In this document: in pieces, positions 25,442-34,834 of the stretch
Numbering within the stretch: position 1 is the stretch's first letter
Layout of the letters: each line of letters opens with the position of its first letter
NCBI RefSeq assembly: GCF_000023585.1
Contig: NC_012914.1
Location: 1,932,501-1,996,500 of the forward strand
DNA from: Paenibacillus sp. JDR-2
GTDB taxonomy: Bacteria; Bacillota; Bacilli; Paenibacillales; Paenibacillaceae
Length of the DNA stretch: 64,000 nt
Direction of reading: 5' to 3'
Translations under genes and position numbers: made by a program
The notes under the pieces: model-generated
The model's input: only the letters and a program-made list of their open reading frames with translations
Database searches by the model: none
Told to the model about the DNA's origin: nothing

Positions 25442-26310
25442 GTGTAGCAGCATACGGGGGCAGACTGAGAAGCAAAAAACGCAGGGACCTGTTGATGAAC
25501 ATTTTAACTTTTGTCGTTATTATCGTTTTTACCGTTCTAGCCCTCTTTCCGATCTGGTGGATTTTCCGTACGTCTCTTATGACGAATGCCGAGATCTATA
25601 AATATCCTCCTTCCCTCATACCGCAAAATTGGTTGTTTTCCAACTACGAGAAGACGCTGGAAATATTCAAGTTCTGGAAATACCTGTGGAACACGATGGT
25701 GATTATCGTTCCCTCCTGTCTGGCAGGAACCTTTACGGCTACCTTATGCGGATACGCTTTTGCAAGGTTAAGATTCCGGGGCAAAAGTTTGATCTGGGCA
25801 CTATGCGTCGGCTCCATGCTTCTGCCAGCCATGGTAACGCTTATTCCGCTGTACATCGGTTGGACGCGCGGCCTGGGACTTAATGACAGCTACTGGCCGT
25901 TGATACTGCCTTATTTCTGCGGCGGCGGCGCGTTTAATATCTTTTTGATCCGTCAATTTATCATGTCCATTCCAAGAGAACTCGATCAAGCGGCAACGAT
26001 CGACGGTGCCGGGTACTTCCGCATTTTGTTCAGCATCATTATGCCGGCTATCCGACCAGCTATGATTGTCGTCGCGTTGTTTATCTTCATAGGGTTATGG
26101 AACGATTTGCTTCAACAGATGATTTACATCAACTCGAGCGATAAATATACGATTGCGCTTGGACTAACCAACTTTAGAGGCCAATTAAAGAGTGACTGGT
26201 CGCTTACCATGGCCGCCACATGCTTGTCTTTTGCTCCGGGCGTCATCTTCTACTTAATTGGCCAACGGTATTTCGTGGAGGGAATCACGCTAACCGGATT
26301 GAAAAATTAG
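25438..26310 (+). CDS. ABC sugar-importer permease (UgpE/MalG type)
   Basis: 290-residue second permease, six helices, with EAA motif RELDQAATIDGAGYFRILFS followed by IIMPAIRPAMI. It ends with the usual QRYFVEGITLTGLKN. The start ATG overlaps the stop of the first permease. It is the last gene of the operon, and a strong hairpin follows. Confidence 0.9.
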   Translation: MSVAAYGGRLRSKKRRDLLMNILTFVVIIVFTVLALFPIWWIFRTSLMTNAEIYKYPPSLIPQNWLFSNYEKTLEIFKFWKYLWNTMVIIVPSCLAGTFTATLCGYAFARLRFRGKSLIWALCVGSMLLPAMVTLIPLYIGWTRGLGLNDSYWPLILPYFCGGGAFNIFLIRQFIMSIPRELDQAATIDGAGYFRILFSIIMPAIRPAMIVVALFIFIGLWNDLLQQMIYINSSDKYTIALGLTNFRGQLKSDWSLTMAATCLSFAPGVIFYLIGQRYFVEGITLTGLKN

Positions 26311-26330
26311 TTGTTCATAGCTTACGTTAA

Positions 26331-26370
26331 AGCAGTGGCCGGTCTATATATGACCGGCTGCTGTTTTTTT
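26331..26370 (+). terminator. Intrinsic terminator
   Basis: Imperfect stem AGCAGTGGCCGGTC / GACCGGCTGCT followed by seven T residues, at the end of the importer operon. Confidence 0.75.
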
Positions 26371-26633
26371 GTTAAAGTAACGGGGATAGCTTGAAACCAG
26401 GATTCGATTAAATAGGTAGAATAGTCCTTGTTCATATATTTAATTAATAGTAAAAAGTAAACAAGCAATCAAATGGAGGGAAATTATATGGGGGGGAGTT
26501 AGAATAATAAAGGTTTTAAAGAAATAGTTGCAATCTGCTTACGTGGTGCTCTTTATTTACAAGGTCTGATGCTCTGACCGTTGCGAGGAGCCCGAGCAGG
26601 CCGGTAAGGTTGTCAGCATCAGGCATGTCATTT
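26371..26633. other. Intergenic region between convergent units
   Basis: No gene was found. A long stem, CTGATGCT (26566) pairing with AGCATCAG (26615) around a GC-rich interior, is followed on the plus strand by a T-rich run. It may be a second terminator or a small structured transcript. An ATGGAGGG ribosome-like site near 26475 leads only to a four-codon frame. Confidence 0.35.
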
Positions 26634-27371
26634 TTATTTTGCTTTTAATAAGCGAAATTCGTTTGGCGTAAGCCCCGTCGTGTTCTTGAAGACGCGGAAA
26701 AAATATTTCTCGTCGGAGAATCCGACCTTTTCGGCGACTTCGTAAATCTTCAGCTGATGGTTAAGGAGTAGCTTCTTGGATTCCTCCACGCGAATTTTTT
26801 GGAGGTAATGAATGAAGCTGACGCCGGTCATTTTTTTGAACAGGCTGCTGAAATAGGTTGAATTCATGAAGACGAGACTAGCCGCCTTGTTCAAGTCGAT
26901 ATCTTCCGCATAATGCTCTTCCAGATAACGCGTGACGAAGCCAACGTCATGTCCGTATTGAGAGCCGTCTAATAAAGGCTTGCGATTCGTGTTCTCTTTG
27001 GTCAGCTCATGAATCATTTTATTTAGCACCTGATATAATTTATCCTTCTTAACGGGTTTCAATAAATAAGCGCTCACGCCGTAGGCGATTGCTTCCTGTG
27101 CGTAGCTGAACTCGTCGAAGCCGCTTATGATAATCGTTCGGGAGGGGAGCTCCCATTCTCGTATTTGTTTTAACAGCTTAAGTCCGTCCAGAAATGGCAT
27201 CATGATATCCGTAATAATAAGCTCCGGTACCAGCTGCCGGATTTTCTCAAGCGCTTCTTGTCCGTTTGACGCTTCTTCAATCGAAGAAATCGGCAAATCC
27301 ATTTTGGATACGATTTTTACGATGCCTCGTCTAATGATGTCATCGTCCTCAATGATTAACATGCTGAACAC
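26634..27371 (-). CDS. YesN-type response regulator (receiver + AraC HTH)
   Basis: 245-residue regulator. Receiver domain at residues 1-120, with acidic pocket EDDD near residue 8 and phospho-acceptor Asp55 in ELIITDIMMPFLDG; Lys in LLKPVKK is the conserved switch lysine. AraC DNA-binding domain at about 145-243 (NSTYFSSLFKKMTGVSFIHY and VGFSDEKYFFRVFKN). At 245 aa it is shorter than many YesN proteins, with almost no linker. It starts at GTG 27371, since AGGAGGAG is 8 bases upstream and the in-frame ATG 27362 is too far away. It overlaps the kinase gene by 23 bases and probably controls the divergent importer operon. Confidence 0.9.
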   Translation of the reverse strand: MFSMLIIEDDDIIRRGIVKIVSKMDLPISSIEEASNGQEALEKIRQLVPELIITDIMMPFLDGLKLLKQIREWELPSRTIIISGFDEFSYAQEAIAYGVSAYLLKPVKKDKLYQVLNKMIHELTKENTNRKPLLDGSQYGHDVGFVTRYLEEHYAEDIDLNKAASLVFMNSTYFSSLFKKMTGVSFIHYLQKIRVEESKKLLLNHQLKIYEVAEKVGFSDEKYFFRVFKNTTGLTPNEFRLLKAK

Positions 27372-29091
27372 GTGGAACTCCTCCTATAATATCGGGAAAA
27401 CGGATGGAAACAACCGTACCTGACAATCCGCTTTCGATCTCAAGCCCGTAATCCTTGCCGTAGTTGAACCGAATCCTCTGCTGTATATTCAAAAGCCCAA
27501 CGCCGCCGCCCTCCGACGGCCTCAGCGTCCCGACCTCGTCTACGTCTTCTTTAAGCATTCGTTGAATGAACGCAAGCCGCTCCTTGTCCATCCCCGTTCC
27601 GTTATCCGCGATCCGGCACAAATAAGCGCCATCGTATTCCGTAATGGATATCGAAAGAATGAGATTTCCTTTCTGATTGCGAAAACCGTGTTTTATTGCA
27701 TTCTCCACAATCGGTTGGAAGATAAACGAAGGGATGGGAAGGCGATTGATTCGATCCGAAAAATCGGTGAGTAATTGTATACGGCCATTATGCATCAAAT
27801 TCTGGACTTTTAGATAGTCATTCAAATGCTCTAATTCTTTCCAGACAAAGGTCTGTTTCTTCTCGCTATGCGAAATGCTGTATCTCATAATGCTTCCGAG
27901 AGCGGTTATGGCCTCGGATAACTCTTCTTGATCGTTGAATTCGGCCATCATGCGCATCGTTTCCAGAGCGTTAAACAGGAAGTGCGGGTTGATTTGCGCC
28001 TGAAGGGCGTAGAGCTCCGCTTCGCGCTGCGCGATTTCGGTTTTGTATACGCGTTCGATTAACTCGTTTATTTTATAAGCCATAACATTGATGTTATGGC
28101 CGACCATATCGATTTCATCTTCACCGTGAACGGGAATCTCAATATCGAAATCGCCTTTTTGAATCTTGCGAATGCCGGCAAGAATCTGCTTGATTCTGCG
28201 CATGAGGAAAACAGCCATCAGATAGGCCGAAGCCGCTAGAATCGTGACGGATACCGCAAGGATGACCAGAAAGACATTTCGGGATTTGGTCCAATGCATC
28301 ATCATGACGCTATTGGGCGTCATGCTGACAAGATTGGCGTCCGGCAAACGAATCGGCTTGGTCAGGACGGAATAGTCGGTGTGGTCAAGCTGCGGCATCG
28401 TTGTCTCCGTATCGTTGTAAAGTAATTGCCCCTTATTATCTTGAATCACCATAATGCCCGAATTCAAAGTTTCCTTTGCCTGCAAGCTTTCAAATAGATA
28501 CGATCCCCGGACCATAAGCTCCAAGTAGGCGCCGTTATTGCTATAACTGCTGCTGCTCAGCGCATAGTAAAGATAGTATTGCCCGGCGGTATCATGCCGC
28601 CAGTATGCCTTTCCTTGCTGCGTGCCGGCCTTCATGTCCTGATACCAGCTTTCCTTTATGAAAGAGGAGGAATGATTGAAAAAATCGCTTTCCGGCACTT
28701 CGTCATCCTCGACAAGAATTCTGAACTTCCCAATATTGTAGGTAGTCGCTTCAATCCAGGAGGCCATCGGCTTAACGGTTTGATTAATAATGCTGATCCA
28801 AGTGACCGTATCGTAGTACGGTTGGCTGAGCACGTCGTTCAGCGTTGTGTTCACCGAAACCATATAGCCGATTTTTTCGGCCTCGTCGATCTTATTGTTA
28901 ATATCCGTTTCGGCGTATAACAGCTGCTGATTGTTTACGTGATTTCGTTCTTTCACCAAGTCCTGGATCAGGTTTTGGTAGATCCAAATGCTGCTTCCTA
29001 CAGTAGGGATAAGAATGAGTAATAGATAAGTCAAAAACAATTTGGATTTAAAGCTCATTTTGCGCAGCAAGTTGTTTTTTGTGCTCTTCAT
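27349..29091 (-). CDS. YesM-type sensor histidine kinase
   Basis: 580-residue membrane kinase. Transmembrane helix at about residues 18-38, an extracellular sensor region to about 255, a second helix near 265-285 (VFLVILAVSVTILAASAYLM), a HAMP segment, then a His_kinase domain with phospho-acceptor His370 in QINPHFLFNALE. The ATPase domain shows FIFQPIVENAIKHGF (N box) and DNGTGM plus GVGLLNIQQRI (G boxes). ATG 29091 follows GAGGAG; the longer frame from 29181 adds a non-membrane leader and is rejected. It probably senses an extracellular sugar, or the bound state of the neighbouring importer, and phosphorylates the regulator downstream. Confidence 0.9.
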   Translation of the reverse strand: MKSTKNNLLRKMSFKSKLFLTYLLLILIPTVGSSIWIYQNLIQDLVKERNHVNNQQLLYAETDINNKIDEAEKIGYMVSVNTTLNDVLSQPYYDTVTWISIINQTVKPMASWIEATTYNIGKFRILVEDDEVPESDFFNHSSSFIKESWYQDMKAGTQQGKAYWRHDTAGQYYLYYALSSSSYSNNGAYLELMVRGSYLFESLQAKETLNSGIMVIQDNKGQLLYNDTETTMPQLDHTDYSVLTKPIRLPDANLVSMTPNSVMMMHWTKSRNVFLVILAVSVTILAASAYLMAVFLMRRIKQILAGIRKIQKGDFDIEIPVHGEDEIDMVGHNINVMAYKINELIERVYKTEIAQREAELYALQAQINPHFLFNALETMRMMAEFNDQEELSEAITALGSIMRYSISHSEKKQTFVWKELEHLNDYLKVQNLMHNGRIQLLTDFSDRINRLPIPSFIFQPIVENAIKHGFRNQKGNLILSISITEYDGAYLCRIADNGTGMDKERLAFIQRMLKEDVDEVGTLRPSEGGGVGLLNIQQRIRFNYGKDYGLEIESGLSGTVVSIRFPDIIGGVPRVQHVNH

Positions 29092-29319
29092 AGTGTGCTC
29101 CTCTGAATCAGGTTCTAACGGTAATCGGTTGCGAAGCTTACCTTCCATAGTATATATCAGCGGGACGGGCAGATACCTCAACTATGAAAAGGGGATAAAA
29201 ATCGTACACTAAAACCTAAAGATTCGAAACTGAAATTGAATATTTATGTTGGTACTATTAAACCATGTTAAGGATCTTGCTCGCTTGATCCACATACACA
29301 ACATGATGGAGTGATACGA

Positions 29320-30279
29320 ATGTCTAAACCTTTGCTAACGACCGCCCCAAGGCCGAGCTTGCTGAAAAGCTTGGGCGATAGGCTTTCGAGGCCGCAGGTG
29401 ATCTTACAACTAATGGTGCTGCCGGCTGTTCTCGCGATGCTTATTTTTAATTTTTTGCCGATGCTGGGCATGTCGATTGCCTTTAAGGAAACGGACATGG
29501 CGGGCGGCATTTTTGGCGGACAGTGGATCGGCTTTGATAATTTCAAAGAGATTTTCGGAGATGACCGGTTCTGGCTGGCGATGAAGAATACGGTCGGAAT
29601 GAGCATTATAAAGCTTGTCTTTACGTTTGTTGCGCCAATCCTGTTCGCTCTTATTATGAACGAGATTCGTTCCAACTCTTACAAGAAGCTGGCTCAGACG
29701 ATCAGTACGCTGCCCCATTTCCTGTCTTACGTAATTGTAGCCACGCTTTGTCTTATTTTCCTCGATCCGCAAGGCATGGTGAACCATATCTTGATGTCGC
29801 TGCATGTGACGAAAGAGCCTATCGAATTTATGGCGGAAGCCAAATGGTTCTGGGGACTTGGTTCGGCACTCGACTTGTGGAAGGAAACCGGATGGGGAGC
29901 GATTGTTTTCCTCGCGGCGATTACCGGCGTCAACTCGGAGGTGTACGAAGCGGCAAGAATCGATGGCGCGGGAAGGCTTCGCTGCATCTGGCATATCAAC
30001 CTGCCCGCGATTCGGAGCACGATTATGGTTATGCTGATTTTGAATATCGGCAATCTGTTCTACGGCGGCTCTAATTTCGATCAAAGCTATTTGCTTGGCA
30101 ACATGTTTAACAATGACCGATCGTACACGTTAGGCTATTACACGCTGGATAATGGACTTATTCAAATGCGGTATTCCTTTGCCGCCGCTGCCGATCTTAT
30201 CATTTCTACTCTGTCGTTAACCTTGCTGATTGCGGCGAATTGGATAGCCAAGAGAATAAATGGCAGCAATATCTTCTAG
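29320..30279 (+). CDS. LplB-type ABC carbohydrate permease
   Basis: 319-residue permease of the LplB/YtcP group, found in Paenibacillus importers for long oligosaccharides. Six helices; LPAVLAMLIFNFLPMLGMSI and FKETDMAGGIFGGQWIGFDN are the hallmark N-terminal blocks. The EAA motif is YEAARIDGAGRLRCIWHINL (about residue 210). ATG 29320 follows GGAGTGA. First gene of a five-gene operon divergent from the YesM/YesN pair. Confidence 0.9.
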   Translation: MSKPLLTTAPRPSLLKSLGDRLSRPQVILQLMVLPAVLAMLIFNFLPMLGMSIAFKETDMAGGIFGGQWIGFDNFKEIFGDDRFWLAMKNTVGMSIIKLVFTFVAPILFALIMNEIRSNSYKKLAQTISTLPHFLSYVIVATLCLIFLDPQGMVNHILMSLHVTKEPIEFMAEAKWFWGLGSALDLWKETGWGAIVFLAAITGVNSEVYEAARIDGAGRLRCIWHINLPAIRSTIMVMLILNIGNLFYGGSNFDQSYLLGNMFNNDRSYTLGYYTLDNGLIQMRYSFAAAADLIISTLSLTLLIAANWIAKRINGSNIF

Positions 30280-30289
30280 GAGGCATCTC

Positions 30290-31177
30290 ATGAGTAACTC
30301 GTTCCGAAAAAGCAAGGAAGATATCATAGTAGATACCCTGGTATGGGCCATTTCGCTGATTGTACTTGCTGCAACGTTTTATCCGCTATACTTTGTGCTT
30401 ATTCAATCCTTTAACGATGGAGCGGATGCCGCGAAAGCGCCGATTTATTGGCTGCCGCGCGTATTCTCGCTCGAGAATTATCAGTTGGTCTTCAAACAGG
30501 ACTTGCTCTTAACGGGTCTAAAAAACACGCTGATCCGAACCGTGGTCGGAACGGCGGCAACCATATTCGTCACGTCGATGGCTGCTTATGCGCTCCAGCG
30601 GCCGCACCTCAAGCTGCGTAAAATGTATGTATCCATGGGGGCTGTCTCCATGTATTTCTCCGGCGGTTTAATTCCGCTTTACCTTGTACTGAATTCGCTG
30701 CATTTGCTGGATACGTTTTGGGTATACATTGTTCCTTATCTGTTTGGCTTCTTTAATTGCCTGCTGTTCATGTCGTTCTTCCGAAATATTCCGGAGGCGC
30801 TTGTGGAGTCTGCTCTTATTGACGGGGCTAGCGAGTTTAAAATCTATTGGAAAATCATTATTCCGCTGTCAACGCCCGTATTTGCGACCGTGTCGTTATT
30901 CGTAGCCGTCTTTCATTGGAATGATTATTTCATCTCGTCGTTCTTTATTACGAAAGAAAGCTTGCAGACGCTGCCCGTTATATTAATGCGGTTATTGTCG
31001 TTGTCGCAGGCGCAGCAAGAGATCCAAAGATACCTTGGCAATAACAGCTCAAGCGTCACGCTGGAGTCGATGAGGTATGCGACATTGATTATCTCGATTG
31101 CGCCGATTACGATTCTATATCCGTTTTTACAGCGCTTCTTCGTAAAAGGAATGCTGGTAGGGGCAATCAAAGCCTGA
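30290..31177 (+). CDS. LplC-type ABC carbohydrate permease
   Basis: 295-residue partner permease with six helices. The EAA-type motif is VESALIDGASEFKIYWKIII, and the C-terminus ends FVKGMLVGAIKA as usual for the LplC group. ATG 30290 is 10 bases past the stop of the first permease and follows AGGAGG. The frame upstream (30260) would overlap the preceding gene and is not used. Confidence 0.9.
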   Translation: MSNSFRKSKEDIIVDTLVWAISLIVLAATFYPLYFVLIQSFNDGADAAKAPIYWLPRVFSLENYQLVFKQDLLLTGLKNTLIRTVVGTAATIFVTSMAAYALQRPHLKLRKMYVSMGAVSMYFSGGLIPLYLVLNSLHLLDTFWVYIVPYLFGFFNCLLFMSFFRNIPEALVESALIDGASEFKIYWKIIIPLSTPVFATVSLFVAVFHWNDYFISSFFITKESLQTLPVILMRLLSLSQAQQEIQRYLGNNSSSVTLESMRYATLIISIAPITILYPFLQRFFVKGMLVGAIKA

Positions 31178-31270
31178 TGGTTTCCTGATTGAAAGAGGTG
31201 ATGCGCATCCAGATTGACACATTCAAGACATTTATTCGATTACTCATATTATAGGGAGGTTGCAAGTCTC

Positions 31271-32917
31271 ATGAAAAAATGGAAAAGCCGTGCTCTTCTG
31301 CTGGCTACTTGCGTAATGTGCGTCACCGTTTTTAGTGCTTGCTCGAACACGAAAGAAAATACTGACAACGAGTCAGCACCTACAACCGCGCCATCTGCTG
31401 CTGCAGACGGGAAAAAAAGCTGGGAAACCGACACGTCTCCTATTACGCTCGACGCGTATTTGAACTTCTCCTGGTTCGGCAACAACTGGACGGATTCCGC
31501 CGCTAAGCAGATTACGAAGGAAACAGGCGTAACGATCAAAATATCCAAGCCGGTTACCGACGATGATCAAAAGCTGAACCTGATGATTAACAGCGAGAAA
31601 TTGCCGGACATTATTATGGCCGATAAGAACAGCCCATCCTGGAGCATTATGGAACAGAAAGGGCTTCTCTACTCGATTGACGAATTAGCTGCCCAATACG
31701 CTCCGGAGCTGTTGCAGGACGCACCGAAAGAAGCCTTCACGAACTATAAGGCGGATGACGGCCACACGTATATGTACGTTGATTTCATCGAGGGCGAGCA
31801 ATATCAACAAGAAGCGAAAAAATACAATGCTCTCATTGGCACGAACCAGCCGGAATGGTCGATCCGCCAGGACTATTTGGACGAAATCGGAAATCCCGAC
31901 ATTAGCACGCCGGACGCTTTCGTAGCGGCACTAGACAAAATTAAAGCCAAGCACCCGGACAAAATGGGCTTCTATGCCAATGTAGGCGATCTTGCTAACG
32001 ACCGGGATTATCAAATGGGCACAAACAGCATGTTCTCGAATTACCGTTATTACGTTGACGGCGATCAAATCAAATCCGGTTTGCGCAGCGACAGCTTTAA
32101 ACAAATTTACAGCTTCATGAACGAGCTTAATACGAAAGAGCTGCTGACGAAGGATACCTTTATCGATACGAAAGACATCTTCACGCAGAAGATTAATAGC
32201 GGCAAAACCATTTCTTACGCATGGGCAATTGGCGAAGGAACAAAGTCGCCGGCTGACAATCCGAAGACAAGCTATAAAGTCATGGATCCATTTGCGACTT
32301 ACACTCAGATCAGAACCGGCGGAGGCTGGAACGCTTTTGCTATCCCCAAATCGAATAAGCATCCGGAACGCACGATCCGTTTCCTGGCTTACATGGCTTC
32401 GAAGCAAGGACATATTGCAGCCAAATGGGGAGTTGAGGGCGACAAGTTCAGCGGGGATGTCGTAAACGGCCCTCATTACAGCATCGTGGACGACAAGCCG
32501 CTGTATCTTCCGGAATATTGGGATGTTAAACAAAAAGACTGGTCGGGCGTTTCCGCCAAAAACGGTCTAGGCGAATATTGGTTCGCGACAAACACGGCTT
32601 GGTGGCTGTATCCGGAATGGAATAACACGGATCCAAGCTTCATCCAGTACAACAAGATGTTCGCGGACAAAGTAAAATACATGCCGGAGCTCGAAAATCT
32701 GGATCCGTTGCCAAACAGCAAGGAAGGCATTATTTTAAAGAGAGTAACCGATTTGTACGCGCAGTACGGTGTCAAAATGATTTTCGCGAAATCGGAAGCT
32801 GAGAGCGAAAGCGTCTATAAAGAGTTTATCGAAAAAGCAGATTCTCTGGGACTGCCGAAAGTCGAAGCTTATTGGACGGAGCAGTATCAGAACAATTTGA
32901 AACGCATGGGGAAATAA
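31271..32917 (+). CDS. LipO/LplA-type solute-binding lipoprotein
   Basis: 548-residue lipoprotein, the long form (over 500 aa) that accompanies LplB/LplC permeases. Signal peptide with lipobox FSAC (Cys at about 22), then a Thr/Ala linker. Internal blocks SWFGNNWTDSAAKQITKETG, LPDIIMADKNSPSW and GGGWNAFAIPKSNKHPERTI fit sugar-binding proteins of this group. ATG 31271 follows GGGAGG. Ligand unknown; two cytoplasmic glycosidases downstream suggest an alpha-linked oligosaccharide. Confidence 0.85.
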   Translation: MKKWKSRALLLATCVMCVTVFSACSNTKENTDNESAPTTAPSAAADGKKSWETDTSPITLDAYLNFSWFGNNWTDSAAKQITKETGVTIKISKPVTDDDQKLNLMINSEKLPDIIMADKNSPSWSIMEQKGLLYSIDELAAQYAPELLQDAPKEAFTNYKADDGHTYMYVDFIEGEQYQQEAKKYNALIGTNQPEWSIRQDYLDEIGNPDISTPDAFVAALDKIKAKHPDKMGFYANVGDLANDRDYQMGTNSMFSNYRYYVDGDQIKSGLRSDSFKQIYSFMNELNTKELLTKDTFIDTKDIFTQKINSGKTISYAWAIGEGTKSPADNPKTSYKVMDPFATYTQIRTGGGWNAFAIPKSNKHPERTIRFLAYMASKQGHIAAKWGVEGDKFSGDVVNGPHYSIVDDKPLYLPEYWDVKQKDWSGVSAKNGLGEYWFATNTAWWLYPEWNNTDPSFIQYNKMFADKVKYMPELENLDPLPNSKEGIILKRVTDLYAQYGVKMIFAKSEAESESVYKEFIEKADSLGLPKVEAYWTEQYQNNLKRMGK

Positions 32918-32945
32918 AAATCCGTCAGGAATAAAGGAGACAAAC

Positions 32946-34829
32946 ATGACAGTAGAAACCGGTATCTTGAAGCGGATTAGCGTAATAAGCGAGAAGATGA
33001 ATGAAGGATCGTGGAAGCTTACGGCTCAAGAGGAAGGACCAATCGAGTTGGAACTGGCGCAAGGCCCCTCTTTCGTGCTGGACCGAAATAAAGAGTGGTA
33101 CGTCCTGCCGATGGATGCGGAAAACAAAGCCATTGCGGGCACGGATTACGCATGGGTGCTGCCGCTTGATCCGGACTCCCCCAGCAATTCCTGGCTGATC
33201 AAGGCAGACGGGGAAATCCAATTGACTCACGACCAGGAGTCGATCATCTTACGGGTGAAGGCGGAATCATGCGAGCTTATCGCTTATGAAAGCCGGCCTC
33301 AAGCCGACAGCTTTGGCAAGCGGTTTCAATTTGCGTTCGAGCATGGCGAGAAGCTGGCGCATACCCTTGCTTCTCTCTACTGGGGGACGATGCTGCCATC
33401 GGTTATCGAACGTACGCGTGCTTTGAACTATCCGATATCGGAAGGTTACGTTCTCAGCACGCTGCACTCGAAATATAGCGGAACCTATCCCGACGTGGAC
33501 CATGAATTCCAAATTAAAGGGCGCATGAGCTGGGGCAACGAGCTGGATTACGACGTTGTCCGCCGGATGATTGAGCTGCAAATCAAGCTGATGAAGGAAG
33601 ATCCCGAAGGACTGTGGCGCGATCCTTGCGCGATCCAGCCAAACGGGGACAGGGAATATCACGTTCGCCGCAGCAGTCTCGACGGCTCGACCAACGCGGT
33701 TATGTTCCTGATTACGGGTAACGTGGAAGTGTTGGAATCGGCTTGGCTTTATACCGCGGCTACGAAGGATATGGATTGGCTTCGCCTTCATATCGAAGCC
33801 TTGGAAGGTGCCGCTTCCTGCATCGAAGATCAGATGGACCGGTACGGCAGACTCTGGTCCGACGTTTATTACGAGGATCAAGTCATCAAGGACGGACGCG
33901 AGACGTTCGCCACGGCGCTAGCCGCCCATTCCTTTAACTTGCTGGCCGAGCTGGAGCAGCGCTTGGGACGAGACGAGAAGGAAGCACACTATAAGAAGGT
34001 TGCGGCTCTTCTTGGAAGCACATTGTCGAAGCCTCTGCCTATGGGCTACTGGGATGAGACGAATAATCGTTTCGTGGATTGGGTGGATCGGAGCGGCGTT
34101 GCGCATGATCATATTCATCTGCTTGCTAATACTCTTCCGGTTCTCTTCGGATACACCTCGAAGGAACAGGAAGAGAGCGTTACCGCGCTTGTGGACGAGC
34201 ATATCGATCAGTTCCAGCGTTTCCCTACGTTCCTTGCGGCTCATATCGACCAGTATACGGATGCCGAGATCGGTGACGGCGGACCGTATGATTTATGCGC
34301 GGCGGGCCGTTATTGGTGCTGGGATGCAGCGTACTGGACATGGAAGAAAAACGGCAAGGTACTGCTGGGACAGCTGATGCGCGTAGCGGAGCAGGCGGCC
34401 AAAGAAGGCTACATCATGGGCGAGCGTTACGACATGAATTACGTTTATTATATCGATGATAAAGATTGGCATGGCGCAGCGCATTATTACGAATACCCAT
34501 GCGTGTATTCATGGGTTCTGATCCATGAGTATCTGGGTATTCGCCAGACGTTTGAAGCTGACCTGCAAATCTCTCCTCGCTTAATGAATAACGGTAAAGT
34601 TGTTCTGGAGCAGGATGGATTCCAGCTAAGCTACGAATACGAAGAAAATGCCTTCCGTCTGACGAATCTGGGATCGGCAGCCCGGACCTTCGAGGTTGAT
34701 CTGTCCGCGATTTATCCTGATTGCTCGAAATGGAAGTTTACGTGCGAGAGTGTTGAAAGCGTGCTTGAAACCGGATCCGTTGTGTCCTTGGACAAGGGAA
34801 TGACAGGCACCTGGATTCCAACAAGGTGA
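32946..34829 (+). CDS. Six-hairpin (alpha/alpha)6 glycosidase-like protein
   Basis: 627-residue cytoplasmic protein. The beta-rich N-terminus (about 1-125) precedes a helical catalytic-type region with aromatic-acidic blocks such as ISEGYVLSTLHSKYSGTYPD, MSWGNELDYDVVRRMIELQI, DRYGRLWSDVYYEDQ, CAAGRYWCWDAAYWTWKKNG and KDWHGAAHYYEYPCVYSW. The repeated helix-aromatic pattern resembles GH63/GH95/GH78-type barrels, but I cannot assign a family or catalytic pair. AAAGGAGA precedes ATG 32946. It is translationally linked to the GH31 gene and would process the imported sugar. Confidence 0.6.
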   Translation: MTVETGILKRISVISEKMNEGSWKLTAQEEGPIELELAQGPSFVLDRNKEWYVLPMDAENKAIAGTDYAWVLPLDPDSPSNSWLIKADGEIQLTHDQESIILRVKAESCELIAYESRPQADSFGKRFQFAFEHGEKLAHTLASLYWGTMLPSVIERTRALNYPISEGYVLSTLHSKYSGTYPDVDHEFQIKGRMSWGNELDYDVVRRMIELQIKLMKEDPEGLWRDPCAIQPNGDREYHVRRSSLDGSTNAVMFLITGNVEVLESAWLYTAATKDMDWLRLHIEALEGAASCIEDQMDRYGRLWSDVYYEDQVIKDGRETFATALAAHSFNLLAELEQRLGRDEKEAHYKKVAALLGSTLSKPLPMGYWDETNNRFVDWVDRSGVAHDHIHLLANTLPVLFGYTSKEQEESVTALVDEHIDQFQRFPTFLAAHIDQYTDAEIGDGGPYDLCAAGRYWCWDAAYWTWKKNGKVLLGQLMRVAEQAAKEGYIMGERYDMNYVYYIDDKDWHGAAHYYEYPCVYSWVLIHEYLGIRQTFEADLQISPRLMNNGKVVLEQDGFQLSYEYEENAFRLTNLGSAARTFEVDLSAIYPDCSKWKFTCESVESVLETGSVVSLDKGMTGTWIPTR

Positions 34830-34834
34830 TGAAC

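Noticed and set aside
26475..26503. ATGGAGGG site with a nearby ATG
   Set aside because: The frame ends after four codons. No gene.
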